Below are positions 8,635-16,962 of a DNA stretch of 64,000 nt, in pieces (within the stretch, counting starts at the first letter, position 1; every line of letters begins with the position of its first letter). The notes under the pieces are model-generated. The model did not search any database. It saw nothing but the letters and a program-made list of their open reading frames with translations, and had not been told where the DNA came from. The position numbers and the translations under genes were made by a program. Source of the DNA: Magnetospirillum sp. 15-1 (GTDB taxonomy: Bacteria > Pseudomonadota > Alphaproteobacteria > Rhodospirillales > Magnetospirillaceae); NCBI RefSeq assembly GCF_900184795.1, contig NZ_FXXN01000020.1, positions 1 to 64,000 on the forward strand, in the 5' to 3' direction.

Positions 8635-9249
8635 TCAATCGTCAAATCCCCATCCCCGCTCCCGGTATAAGGCGCAGACGAGTTGGATGAGCGCATTGGC
8701 CTGGGTAATGTTGAAGGACTCCGCCTCGAACCCGAGAGCCCATTCCCGCATGGCTAGATGTTCCGGATGCCGTGGGTCGGCCACGGCGTCCAGAAATTCC
8801 GGATAGCTGTAAGCCCCGCCGCAATCCTCAGGAGGACACGCTCTTTCTCCGCCGACGCAGAACGGTAAATAGCGTTCAGGAACGGGCGTGACGTCGGCTT
8901 CGATGGTGACTCGATGTCGCCAACCATCTCCGAAATCGTACACGTAGAAGAACTCGGTGGCTTTGCCGAGAACCGTCTTCAGTTTGTGCCTCCGCTCATC
9001 TTCGCACCCCTCCTCCGATCTCGGTTGATCGTCTTCCGGAACCTCGAAGCGCCGCTCCCCGATCTCGAACATATGCAGATGATAATCGCGCCAGCCCATC
9101 GCTCCCTGGATGATTGCATGCAGTTCCAGCAGCGTCAGTGAGTCGGGCACGATAATGCGGCGCCAGATGGGCGGCTGGATGTCGAGAAGCTCGATTTTTA
9201 ACTGGAACGTCCCGTTCTTACTCCGTGAGGATTTTTTCCGAGCGACCAT
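8635..9249 (-). CDS. Plasmid pRiA4b ORF-3 family protein
   Basis: This 204-residue protein starts at the ATG at 9249 (MVARKKSSRSKNG). An in-frame ATG at 9294 would add 15 residues. It contains the family signature: QLKIELLDIQPPIWRRIIVP near the N-terminus, then HLHMFEIG, YVYDFGDGWRH and a C-terminal GG-x-Y-x-FL segment. The family is common on plasmids and genomic islands and has no established biochemical role. The location just inside the tRNA-Phe border fits an accessory gene of the integrated element. Confidence 0.85.
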   Translation of the reverse strand: MVARKKSSRSKNGTFQLKIELLDIQPPIWRRIIVPDSLTLLELHAIIQGAMGWRDYHLHMFEIGERRFEVPEDDQPRSEEGCEDERRHKLKTVLGKATEFFYVYDFGDGWRHRVTIEADVTPVPERYLPFCVGGERACPPEDCGGAYSYPEFLDAVADPRHPEHLAMREWALGFEAESFNITQANALIQLVCALYRERGWGFDD

Positions 9250-9312
9250 GTCGGTCTTATCCCTCTGTCTGCTTGACTGACAGCGAGTATGCACAGCGCG
9301 TGAAAAAGAGCC

Positions 9313-9495
9313 TTACTTTTCGACGCGCTCAACAGCGCGACGGTTCACCACCAACTTGCTGAATCTGCCGAATGGCCAGTCTGGGCCAGGGCACTGAGCC
9401 CTATGGGGCCTACCACCGTTCAAGCCGACATAAGGGCGCCTTTCGAATTTCTCCGTCACCCAGCCGCGGCAAATATCTCCCGTCTTACCTTCCAT
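9313..9495 (-). CDS. Small uncharacterised protein
   Basis: The 60-residue product (MEGKTGDICRGWVTEKFERR...) is preceded by a good Shine-Dalgarno sequence (AAGGAG seven bases before the ATG). It lies 63 bp upstream of the pRiA4b-like gene on the same strand. It has a basic C-terminus and two cysteines (CR and QCPGPDWPF). The TGDIC/CPG spacing faintly recalls small proteins with a TGExCPxSGxW pattern, but I cannot assign it. It could be a chance reading frame. Confidence 0.4.
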   Translation of the reverse strand: MEGKTGDICRGWVTEKFERRPYVGLNGGRPHRAQCPGPDWPFGRFSKLVVNRRAVERVEK

Positions 9496-9619
9496 CCTCC
9501 TGCTCCTTCAGGAGCGAGGCTGAGGCAGTTGCGATTATCCCGACCGCATGTCAGATATTTTAATAGATATTTTGACTTTGTCTGATTTTGGCATTACATT
9601 GCCGACATGGGAGGTTGCC

Positions 9620-9820
9620 ATGACCGATGGACCGTTCAGAAACTCAGAGCTGAGTAGCCGTTGGAAGCGATACGGCAAGGATTTGGTCAGCGACGCCACG
9701 AGTTCGGAAGAGCGCACCGCACAGGCTTGCCACAGCATGCTCGGTGATGTGGACATGAAGGTAGCCTGTACGCTGCAGGCGTCGAAGAGAGGCCCGACAC
9801 CTATGTGGTTGCGGACTTAA
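9620..9820 (+). pseudogene. Truncated protein of the ImmA/PIN operon
   Basis: A strong ribosome site (GGGAGG) precedes the ATG at 9620. The product begins MTDGPFRNSELSSRWKRYG and continues to HSMLGDVDMK. This looks like the N-terminus of an uncharacterised protein family often found in front of regulator/peptidase genes on islands. The frame then runs into a stop at 9818-9820 after only 66 residues. The adjoining frame (9805-10137) continues with coding-like sequence, so a deletion or frameshift near 9755-9800 probably broke one longer gene or fused two. Confidence 0.5.
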
Positions 9821-10137
9821 GCGCTCCGGACGTAAACGAAGCTTTGTCGGTCATCTCTCAGAGGGCCGACCGAGACGTCATGGTCGAGTATGGCAGCGTC
9901 GGTATGCGCCATCTGCAACACCTAGCAGATATGGCGAACCTACCTGACAATAAATTTCGAGTATATGTCTCGGAAATCGCGGCAGCGACGGGTGCAACCC
10001 ACCAAGAGACCCTAAAGAACTTGAGGATGCTTTTGAGAACACATGCGGAAGAATGGGGGGTATTTCTATCCGCTCAAGGAAAGGAAAGTTTTTTGAAGAA
10101 CTGGATGGATGGAGGGCGCTATGGCCGATTTGAATGA
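9805..10137 (+). CDS. Uncharacterised protein or 3' part of a broken gene
   Basis: Coding-like sequence in this frame starts before the first GTG (9805). EERPDTYVVADLSAPDVNEAL can be read from about 9784, and the nearest upstream stop is at 9745-9747. This suggests the 110-residue reading frame is the tail of the gene that begins at 9620 in another frame. The product is helical, with no recognised domain. Its end overlaps the start of the XRE-ImmA gene by 17 bp, so translation of the two is likely coupled. Whether it is made as a separate protein cannot be told from sequence. Confidence 0.5.
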   Translation: MVADLSAPDVNEALSVISQRADRDVMVEYGSVGMRHLQHLADMANLPDNKFRVYVSEIAAATGATHQETLKNLRMLLRTHAEEWGVFLSAQGKESFLKNWMDGGRYGRFE

Positions 10138-11311
10138 GCTGAGCGCACAGGAGATTGGCCGGCGCCTACGATTGGCACGGGAGAATGCAGGAATCCGCCA
10201 GGATGACGCAGCTCTAGTCATCGGCATGTCGCGCCCGACCCTGGTTTCCATTGAGAAGGGCGTGCGCCGTGTGCGCATTCAAGAGATTCAGATGCTTGCA
10301 CACTACTATGGCGTGTCAGTGAACGCCCTCCTCCGCCGCGAAGCCGTCCATACGGATTTGATGCCCCGCTTCCGCAAATTGAAGGAAACGGAGGACACGC
10401 ACACGACAGAAGCCATTCGGTTGCTCAACGACCTGATCAAGGCCGATGTTGAGATGGAAAACATGCTCGGCATCGAGCGACGACGAAACTATCCGCCGGA
10501 ACGCGGCATCAACGAGGGTGACGTGCTAGCCCTCGCCGAAAGGCATGCCAAGGAGCTACGTGACTGGCTGGGTCTTGGCCCTGGGCCAATTGCTGACATT
10601 TTCTCGGTCATCGAACTGGGGCTTGGTATCCGATTGTACCAGCGCCGCCTCTCGTCCGCTTCGAAGGTTGCGGGACTATTCACCTTTGACGAAGCCGTCG
10701 GCGCCTGCATTTTTCTGAATGCCAATCATCCGCTGCCACGTCGAATCCAGTCGGCCGCACACGAACTCGGCCATTTCTATGGCACCCGCCACAGCCCGGA
10801 AGTGCTCGAAGAGGATGAAAAATTCCTGTCACGCGATGAACGCTACGCCAATGCCTTTGGTCGTGCATTCCTGACGTCCACCGAAAGCTTCTCGGAGAGC
10901 TTCCGTCAATTGAAGGAAATCACGGGTAAAACGACCCGACGCCTAATCATTCTCCTATCCCAACAATACAACATCTCGCGCCAAGCCTGCGGTCTTCGAT
11001 TGGAGGAATTGGGCCTTGTTAAAAAAGGCACTTGGGCGTGGTTTGAAAACAATGGCGGAATCACCGAGGAGCATGTTCGAGAGGTTCTCGGCGAAATGAC
11101 GTACCGCATTGATCCAGTCAAAAGCGATGCGGACCGCTCCGTCTCCCATCGTATGAGCTTGATGGCTCATGCCGCCTGGAAGCGTGAACTCATGTCGGAA
11201 GGCCAGTTGGCTGACCTACTAAAAGTGGGCCGGGTGGAACTGCGTGGTATCATCGACCAGATCGAGCTTGAGGAAAGAGAGACGGATGAGTTGCTCAAGC
11301 TCCCTGACTGA
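10121..11311 (+). CDS. XRE-type regulator fused to ImmA/IrrE metallopeptidase
   Basis: The start at 10121 has GGAGGG five bases upstream (396 residues). The N-terminus (about 10-65) is a helix-turn-helix of the Cro/CI kind (RLRLARENAGIRQDDAALVIGMSRPTLVSIEKG). The middle carries the zinc-peptidase motif HELGH at about 214-218 inside SAAHELGHFYGTRH, the hallmark of ImmA/IrrE proteases, which cleave repressors to switch on phage, ICE or stress genes. The gene overlaps the PIN-domain gene by 26 bp. In this context it most likely controls its own operon, possibly as the antidote/regulator for the PIN protein. A role in ICE induction is also possible. Confidence 0.85.
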   Translation: MADLNELSAQEIGRRLRLARENAGIRQDDAALVIGMSRPTLVSIEKGVRRVRIQEIQMLAHYYGVSVNALLRREAVHTDLMPRFRKLKETEDTHTTEAIRLLNDLIKADVEMENMLGIERRRNYPPERGINEGDVLALAERHAKELRDWLGLGPGPIADIFSVIELGLGIRLYQRRLSSASKVAGLFTFDEAVGACIFLNANHPLPRRIQSAAHELGHFYGTRHSPEVLEEDEKFLSRDERYANAFGRAFLTSTESFSESFRQLKEITGKTTRRLIILLSQQYNISRQACGLRLEELGLVKKGTWAWFENNGGITEEHVREVLGEMTYRIDPVKSDADRSVSHRMSLMAHAAWKRELMSEGQLADLLKVGRVELRGIIDQIELEERETDELLKLPD

Positions 11312-11936
11312 TAACCTGCGACCGCTGGTTCTCGACACGAGTGTTTTGATCAACCTCCACGCCTGCACCTACGGCGAACGAATTCTCACGGCCATCCCCA
11401 ACGATATTATTGTACCAAAAATCGTCGCTGAAGAATTGGGGCACGAAACGAGCCTCCGAAATGGCGAGCAGGGCTTCCTGCACCGCCTCATAGCCACTGG
11501 AACTGTGGCGCTCACCACTTTGACCGACGAGGAATACGATATATTTCATCAACTCACATCCTGCTCCCCCTCCCTCGACGACGGCGAAGCCGCGACAATT
11601 GCCATTGCGGCAATGCGACACATCTTCCCCGTCATCGATGAAAGGAGGGGACGCGCCCGCGCGAGTGCCCTTATGGAAACGCGCGAGCCGAGTTGGTCCC
11701 TAGATATTCTCCGTCATCCTTTAGTCACCTCTGTCCTCGGCGATCAAACCGCCATCGAAGCGCTCTATCTCGCCCTCCGCGATGGTCGAATGCGAATTCC
11801 ATCGGATAGTGCAGAACACGTCATTGGACTTATCGGCATGGAGCGTTCTATCGATTGCACATGCCTTCCCAATTATCGAGAACGGTTTGGTGCTGAACAT
11901 AATAAATCTGCCCACCATGAGGTATCAGTACCATAA
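11286..11936 (+). CDS. PIN-domain ribonuclease-like protein
   Basis: Translated from the ATG at 11286 (216 residues), which lies inside the end of the ImmA gene. The PIN pattern of acidic residues is present: LVLDTSVLINL near the start, IVAEELGHE, SLDDGEAATIAIA, and VIDERRGR. The order is that of metal-dependent PIN nucleases, which cut RNA and often serve as toxins. It is longer than VapC (about 130 residues), with an additional C-terminal helical part. Coupling to an XRE-ImmA protein suggests a toxin/regulator pair rather than a standard VapBC. Confidence 0.75.
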   Translation: MSCSSSLTDNLRPLVLDTSVLINLHACTYGERILTAIPNDIIVPKIVAEELGHETSLRNGEQGFLHRLIATGTVALTTLTDEEYDIFHQLTSCSPSLDDGEAATIAIAAMRHIFPVIDERRGRARASALMETREPSWSLDILRHPLVTSVLGDQTAIEALYLALRDGRMRIPSDSAEHVIGLIGMERSIDCTCLPNYRERFGAEHNKSAHHEVSVP

Positions 11937-11978
11937 AAATTTGAACATCCGCATCATTGCCTCGACGTTAACACATTG

Positions 11979-12128
11979 CCGCGGCTCGATACTTTCGCCC
12001 AAATCTTGCGGAGCGAGATCACAGCCTGCGCCCTCGTCGTCTGAACTAAAGATGGAAACGCCAAAGCATTCTACAAATCATACGGGTTCCGGCGCTTGGT
12101 CCTGCCCGTAACTGCAATCGCCGAACAG
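11979..12128 (+). pseudogene. GNAT acetyltransferase C-terminal remnant
   Basis: In one frame the sequence reads RLDTFAQILRSEITACALVV, then a TGA stop at 12042-12044. In the same frame it continues TKDGNAKAFYKSYGFRRL and VLPVTAIAEQ. The AxxFYxxYGF segment is the acetyl-CoA-binding end of GNAT-fold acetyltransferases; in type II toxin TacT-like proteins it looks the same. The N-terminal two thirds are absent and there is an internal stop, so this is a decayed gene at the edge of the ICE backbone. Confidence 0.6.
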
Positions 12129-12141
12129 CCTTCCTGGCGGC

Positions 12142-12450
12142 TCACTTCCGGCTCCACACCAGTTGCGCCTGATCCCCCTCCTCCGACGGGAACAGCGCCG
12201 CGCTGATGGGTTCGGGCAGGCCGGGGTCGTCCAGCCTGATCCGGAGATAGTCCTTGGGGGGCTCGCCGGCCGAGCGGGCTTCCCAGGCATCGCCGATGCG
12301 GGACAGGCCGGCAAAGACCCGGAAGGCCGGCGCGGTCTCGGTCTCGCGGTTGTCGTTGGGGACCAGGCGGAGCTTGGCATTGAGGGTTAGGGTGCGGATG
12401 GTTCCGGTCCAGCCGCCATCCTTGGCGAGGGTGAAGGTGCCGATGATCAT
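12142..12450 (-). CDS. DUF736 family protein
   Basis: The 102-residue product opens MIIGTFTLAKDGGWTGTIRTL and ends in LVWSRK, the familiar pattern of DUF736 proteins. These small beta-rich proteins are encoded on many alphaproteobacterial plasmids and ICEs and have no known biochemical activity. It is the last gene of the conjugation block and follows the DUF2274 gene after 3 bp. A second DUF736 paralogue lies at 32876-33214. Confidence 0.9.
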   Translation of the reverse strand: MIIGTFTLAKDGGWTGTIRTLTLNAKLRLVPNDNRETETAPAFRVFAGLSRIGDAWEARSAGEPPKDYLRIRLDDPGLPEPISAALFPSEEGDQAQLVWSRK

Positions 12451-12453
12451 GAT

Positions 12454-12735
12454 CTATTCCTCCGAGACAGGGGTAATGGACGGCTTGGGCCCGCGGGCGC
12501 GGCGGGATTCCGGCGCGGGCACGGCGATCCCTTCCTTGCGCAACCGGGCGAAGTCGCGGTCGCTGGCGAGGAAGGCGTCGAGCATGAAGGGGATCAACTC
12601 GGCGATGCTCTCAGTGCGGCCATAGGCCTGGCGGTAGGCCTCGGCATAGGCGGCGAGGTCGCGGTTGAGGTCGGGACCGACCGTGAGGACGATGCGGACC
12701 GGGGTGCGGTCGGGCAGTTTGGCAAGCTTCAGCAT
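12454..12735 (-). CDS. DUF2274 family protein
   Basis: This 93-residue protein (MLKLAKLPDRTPVRIVLTV...) belongs to DUF2274, a family almost always encoded directly after trbI in alphaproteobacterial conjugative elements. It has a basic C-terminus (PESRRARGPKP) and no signal peptide. The position 12 bp after trbI supports co-expression with the mating-pair genes. It may bind DNA in the manner of ribbon-helix-helix proteins, but that is a guess. Confidence 0.85.
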   Translation of the reverse strand: MLKLAKLPDRTPVRIVLTVGPDLNRDLAAYAEAYRQAYGRTESIAELIPFMLDAFLASDRDFARLRKEGIAVPAPESRRARGPKPSITPVSEE

Positions 12736-12747
12736 GGCGATCTCCTT

Positions 12748-13914
12748 TCAGCCCCGGTAGGGGCGCAGGATCAGATCCTGGTGGACGATGACGCGGAGCG
12801 GCCAGCCGGGACGGATGGTCAGGGTCGGCTGGATGGCGAGGGTCTTCTCGGTGAGGCGCTGGCCGGCCTGGTTGACGCTCTGCTGGGTGGACTGGCGGAT
12901 GGCGCGCAGAAGGCCGCTCTCGCCGGAGCCGAGGCTGAGCTCGGTGCCGATTCCCAGCAGGGTGGAGAGCACCACTCCCTTCAACAGCGCCCCGGTGTGG
13001 TAATCGACGCCATCCTCCAGCCCGGCGAGGCCGGCGGCATCGCTGGCGGGCAGATTATCGACCTGGATCGAGGTTCCGTCGGGCATGACGATGCGCCGCC
13101 ACACCACCAATGCCCGGGATTGGCCGAAGGCGACCACGCTGTCATAGCCGCCGATCAGCCTTGCGCCTTGCGGGATCAGCAGGATCTTGCCGGTGACGCT
13201 GTCGTAGACGTTCTCGGTAATCTGGGCCACCACCAGACCCGGCAGGTCGGAATTCAGCCCGGTGATCAGGCTGGCGGCGATGACGCTGCCGGCCATCACC
13301 TGCCAGGGCGAGACCGGGATTTGCAGGGCGTGGGGATTGGTGATGCCGGTCTCCGGCTTCTGGTTCACGAAGTCGAGCTTGCGCTGCTGGCCGTTGGGGT
13401 CACGCTCGGGATCGAGGGCGAGACGCGGCGTCTCGGGCGCCGCGCTCCCCGGCCCCATGGCGACGGCGGTCGCGGCCGGCGGCCGGGCGACGATGGGGAA
13501 GAACACCCCGGCCTCACGGGCCTTCAGCGCTTGGCTGGCCAGACGCTGGCGCTCGGCCTCCGCCGCGTGATCGGTCAAGGGAGCCAGACCCAGCTGGCGC
13601 TGCCGCTCCAGGATCGGCCGGCCGAGATCGCCGGGCAGAGGTGGCCCCAATTGCGGCGGGGCGGGCTTGATCTGGCCGTAGCTGCCGGGCAGGCCGGCCA
13701 GGCCGTCGGGCGTGGCTTTGCGCCCGGTGCTGTAGAGCTCCTCCACCGGTTGGCCCAGGCGCAGGCCCGGGCCCCGGAGCGCCAGCCCCACCACGGTGAG
13801 GATCGCCGCCGAACCGACGGCGGCGATGCCGATCAGCAGGCCGCGCTTGAAGCGAATCGGCCGGCGGGGCGGCGCCTTCAGCACCAGGGAATCGGGATCG
13901 GATTTCCCGGTCAT
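12748..13914 (-). CDS. trbI: Conjugal transfer protein TrbI (VirB10-like)
   Basis: This 388-residue protein has a short cytoplasmic N-terminus, one membrane span at about 26-47 (GLLIGIAAVGSAAILTVVGLAL), a long proline-rich periplasmic linker and a VirB10-type beta-barrel domain containing VYDSVTGKILLIPQGARLIG and VDNLPASDAAGLAG. It would form the inner-to-outer membrane scaffold of the type IV secretion channel with TrbG and TrbF. Its start overlaps the end of trbG by 4 bp. Length and features are normal for the family. Confidence 0.95.
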   Translation of the reverse strand: MTGKSDPDSLVLKAPPRRPIRFKRGLLIGIAAVGSAAILTVVGLALRGPGLRLGQPVEELYSTGRKATPDGLAGLPGSYGQIKPAPPQLGPPLPGDLGRPILERQRQLGLAPLTDHAAEAERQRLASQALKAREAGVFFPIVARPPAATAVAMGPGSAAPETPRLALDPERDPNGQQRKLDFVNQKPETGITNPHALQIPVSPWQVMAGSVIAASLITGLNSDLPGLVVAQITENVYDSVTGKILLIPQGARLIGGYDSVVAFGQSRALVVWRRIVMPDGTSIQVDNLPASDAAGLAGLEDGVDYHTGALLKGVVLSTLLGIGTELSLGSGESGLLRAIRQSTQQSVNQAGQRLTEKTLAIQPTLTIRPGWPLRVIVHQDLILRPYRG

Positions 13915-14888
13915 GGCCGGTCGCCATCGGTGCGGGTGATGCGCACCACCTGCTGGGGATCGGCCCCCAGGCGCAGTTCGGCGGCGGCGAACAGGCGGTC
14001 AACGATGTAGTAATTGCGCCGCAGCCGGTAATTGACCAACTCGCTGCCGCCACCGGCCCCCACCACGAACAAGGGCGGCGCCTCGCCCTGGTCGAGACGG
14101 GCGGGGAATTCGATATAGACCTTGGTCCCGTCGTCGAAGGCCCGCAGCGGCCGCCAGGCCGGGCTGTCGCCGGCAATGGCGTAGCGGAACCGCAGGCTCT
14201 CCAGCGCCACCCCGGCGGCGATGGGGGCGGACGCCTCGGCCTGCTCGGTCCGGTGCCGGAGCATCAGCATCTGGTCCTGGGGATAGGTCCAGGACAGCGC
14301 CGCCATGCTGGTGGCCTCCGTGCTGAGCAGCGACAGGTGATAGGAGCGGCGGTCGGTGGTGATCACCAGATTGGTCTTGAGGCCGGGGGCGAAGGGCTTG
14401 ACCAGCACATGCACCCGCCTGGATTCGGCGGCGCCGCTGGTGGTGTCGCCGATCACCCAGCGCACGGTGTCGCCGGCCGAGACGGCGGTGAGTTGCTCGC
14501 CCGGCTGCAGGAGGATGTCGCTGACCTGTTCCGGCGCGGCGTAGAGGCGGTAAAGGGCGCCCTCCAGGAAGGGATAGACCTGGATGGCGTTGATGGAGCC
14601 ATGCGCGGTGGGCTCCTGGGTCGCCGCCTTGTTGGCGGCGGCGACGCGGGCGATGGGCGGGCGCCTATCCGGTTTCACCGTGGCGGGCTGCGGCTGGAAC
14701 TGGCTCGGCAATGGCAGCGGGATGGGAACCTCCACCGCCGCCACCGGCCTGGACGGCTCCGGTGCGGCGGCGGCCAGCCGGAAATCGGCGGCGTCATAGG
14801 CGATGACCGGCGGCGGCACTTTCCCGGCGCAAGCGGCCGGCACCAGGGCGGACAGGGACAGGATCAGGATGGAACGGAACCGCGTCAT
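13911..14888 (-). CDS. trbG: Conjugal transfer protein TrbG (VirB9-like)
   Basis: This 325-residue protein begins with a lipoprotein-type signal peptide (MTRFRSILILSLSALVPAAC, lipobox ending at C20). It carries the VirB9/CagX domain in its C-terminal two thirds, including LNYR-like VNYRLRRNYYIVDRLF near the end. It would sit in the outer-membrane core complex of the secretion channel. It overlaps both trbF and trbI by 4 bp (ATGA), as expected for a translationally coupled operon. Confidence 0.95.
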   Translation of the reverse strand: MTRFRSILILSLSALVPAACAGKVPPPVIAYDAADFRLAAAAPEPSRPVAAVEVPIPLPLPSQFQPQPATVKPDRRPPIARVAAANKAATQEPTAHGSINAIQVYPFLEGALYRLYAAPEQVSDILLQPGEQLTAVSAGDTVRWVIGDTTSGAAESRRVHVLVKPFAPGLKTNLVITTDRRSYHLSLLSTEATSMAALSWTYPQDQMLMLRHRTEQAEASAPIAAGVALESLRFRYAIAGDSPAWRPLRAFDDGTKVYIEFPARLDQGEAPPLFVVGAGGGSELVNYRLRRNYYIVDRLFAAAELRLGADPQQVVRITRTDGDRP

Positions 14889-15592
14889 GGCGTTCTCCCT
14901 TCCGGACGGGGATCGAGGTCGCGCGACCAGGCGATGGCGTTGACGTAGAGGCCGAGCGGATTCTTCCGCAGCACCTCGGCGCTGCGCGGCGGCTGGGTGA
15001 TGATCGACAGGATGGCGGTCCAGCGGGAGGTCTCGACCAGGCTGCCGCGCTCATAGACCTGCTCGCTCCATTTGACCTGGAACGAGGTATCGGAGGCCCG
15101 CACCACGCTGGTCACCTGCACCGCCACGCTGCGGGTGCCGATTACGCGGAACGGATCATTGGCCTTGGCGTAATCGTTGAGGAAGATCGCCGCCTTGTCG
15201 GTGGCGAAATCATAGGCCTCCAGCCAGTTCTGCCGCACCAGCACCGGATCGGTGGAAAGCGAGCGGATGTCGGCGACGAAGCGGGCCAGATGCCAGGCGA
15301 TCTGGGCATCGCTGGGCTGGTAGTCCTGGAGGGCAGGCGCGACGGCGCGGGCCTCGCCCAGCTTGTCCACCTCGACCACATAGGGGGTGACCCGGCTCTG
15401 AGTCGATTGCCGGATCAATCCCCCGGCAAGCGCCATGGCCAGGATCAGGCAGCCGAAGGCCATCAGCCGCCAATTCTTCGCCTGGACCCGGGCCGAACCG
15501 ATGCGCTCGTCCCACAGCTGTGCCGCCTTCTGGTAGGGCGTCACCGGCTCGGGAGTCTGGCCATAGCGCTGGAGAGGACGTCGGAAGATCAT
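14885..15592 (-). CDS. trbF: Conjugal transfer protein TrbF (VirB8-like)
   Basis: The start at 15592 (MIFRRPLQRYGQTPEPVTPYQ) gives 235 residues. The N-terminus has the conserved TPYQKAAQLWDERIGSARVQAKNWR segment just before a single membrane helix, then a VirB8-like periplasmic domain. The longer open frame upstream of 15592 is antisense/overlap with trbL and is not coding. TrbF is the inner-membrane assembly factor of the channel. The start overlaps the trbL stop by 4 bp. Confidence 0.95.
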   Translation of the reverse strand: MIFRRPLQRYGQTPEPVTPYQKAAQLWDERIGSARVQAKNWRLMAFGCLILAMALAGGLIRQSTQSRVTPYVVEVDKLGEARAVAPALQDYQPSDAQIAWHLARFVADIRSLSTDPVLVRQNWLEAYDFATDKAAIFLNDYAKANDPFRVIGTRSVAVQVTSVVRASDTSFQVKWSEQVYERGSLVETSRWTAILSIITQPPRSAEVLRKNPLGLYVNAIAWSRDLDPRPEGRTP

Positions 15593-16950
15593 GCCCTGTC
15601 CTCCCGGCTGGAGAGATCGGGATGGGCGGCGGCACCGGGGCGGTCGCCCTCCTTGATCGCCTGGGCGGTAGCATGGCGGTGGGCGCGGAGCGCCTGTTCG
15701 GAGCGCAGCCGTTGCGCCCAGGCGGGGGCGGAATCGGCCGGCCGGAACGATACCGACGAGGCGGCGGCCAGAGCCATACCGGAGGTCGGGGTGCCGCCGG
15801 TAGCCCGCCATGCCGCTTCGCGTCCGGCCTGGGCACGCTGCGACAGCGAGTCCCCGGCACGGCCGGCCAAGGTCTCCGCCTTCCGCGCCATGGCGCTCGC
15901 CCCGGCCCGGGCGACACCGCCCATACCGGCGGCCATTCCGGCCACGCCGCCGGCGCCGGAGGTCGCCTGGCCGAGCTGGTAGGCGGAAGCGGTCGCCGCG
16001 CCCAGGGTGGTGCCGGCGCGGATGGCGGCCAGGCCGACCGAGCCGGCGCCGCCGAGGGCGCGTATCCCACCGGCGGTGGCACCGCCGGTCAGCAAGGCCG
16101 CGCCCGCCATCGGCACCTTGGGCCCGATGGCGGCCCCCGCCCCCAGCTGCGGCGCGCCGGAAACCAGACCGGCGGCGAGGCCGGGACCGAAGATGCCGAG
16201 GCCGAACAGGGCCAGCGCGGCCAGCACCAGCGCCATGGCCTGATTGATGCTGGGCTCCTGCCCTTTCAGCGCCGACACCAACGGGTCGAACACGCTCGAG
16301 CCGATGCCGACGATCACCGCCAGCACCATCACCTTGATGCCCGAGGCGATGACGTTGCCCAGCACCCGCTCGGCCAGGAAGGCGGTCTTGGTCCACAGGG
16401 CGAAGGGCACCAGCACGAAGCCGGCCAGGGCGGTGAGTTTGAACTCCAGGATGGTGATGAACAGCTGAACGCTGAGAATGAAGAAGGCGAGGATGACGAT
16501 GAGCCAGGCGATCAGCAGCACGACGATGGTCAGGAAATTGTCGAAGAAGCTGGCGAAGCCCAGCAACTGCCCGGCCTGATGCAGCAGCGGCCACGCCGCC
16601 TGGAAGCCGGTCCCGGCCAGCTTGCCCGGCCTCAGCAGATCCTCCACCGACAGGCCGGTGGCGCTGGCTTGCAATCCCAGCCGGGCGAAGGAGCGGAAGA
16701 CGATGTCGGCGAGGCCGGCGAAATTGCCGAGGATGAAGGCGAACACCCCGACATACAGCACCTTGCGGAGCAGCCGGGCGACGATGTCGGAGCCCTCGTC
16801 CAGCGACCAGAACAGCCCGGCCAGGGTGATGTCGATGCCGATCAGGATGGTGGTCAGCGTCGCCACCTCGCCCGACAGCAGCCCGAAGCCGCCGTCGATG
16901 ACGCGGCTGAAGCTGGCCATGAAGCTGTCGATGACATTGAGGTCGTTCAT
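15589..16950 (-). CDS. trbL: Conjugal transfer protein TrbL (VirB6-like)
   Basis: This 453-residue polytopic membrane protein begins MNDLNVIDSFMASFSRVIDGG. It has about six hydrophobic segments up to residue 270, then a glycine/alanine-rich, charged cytoplasmic tail ending HPDLSSREDRA. This is the usual architecture of TrbL, the inner-membrane pore component. In many relatives a short trbK gene lies between trbJ and trbL. Here only 12 bp separate them and no trbK is present. Confidence 0.95.
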   Translation of the reverse strand: MNDLNVIDSFMASFSRVIDGGFGLLSGEVATLTTILIGIDITLAGLFWSLDEGSDIVARLLRKVLYVGVFAFILGNFAGLADIVFRSFARLGLQASATGLSVEDLLRPGKLAGTGFQAAWPLLHQAGQLLGFASFFDNFLTIVVLLIAWLIVILAFFILSVQLFITILEFKLTALAGFVLVPFALWTKTAFLAERVLGNVIASGIKVMVLAVIVGIGSSVFDPLVSALKGQEPSINQAMALVLAALALFGLGIFGPGLAAGLVSGAPQLGAGAAIGPKVPMAGAALLTGGATAGGIRALGGAGSVGLAAIRAGTTLGAATASAYQLGQATSGAGGVAGMAAGMGGVARAGASAMARKAETLAGRAGDSLSQRAQAGREAAWRATGGTPTSGMALAAASSVSFRPADSAPAWAQRLRSEQALRAHRHATAQAIKEGDRPGAAAHPDLSSREDRA

Positions 16951-16962
16951 GATTCTGCGGCC

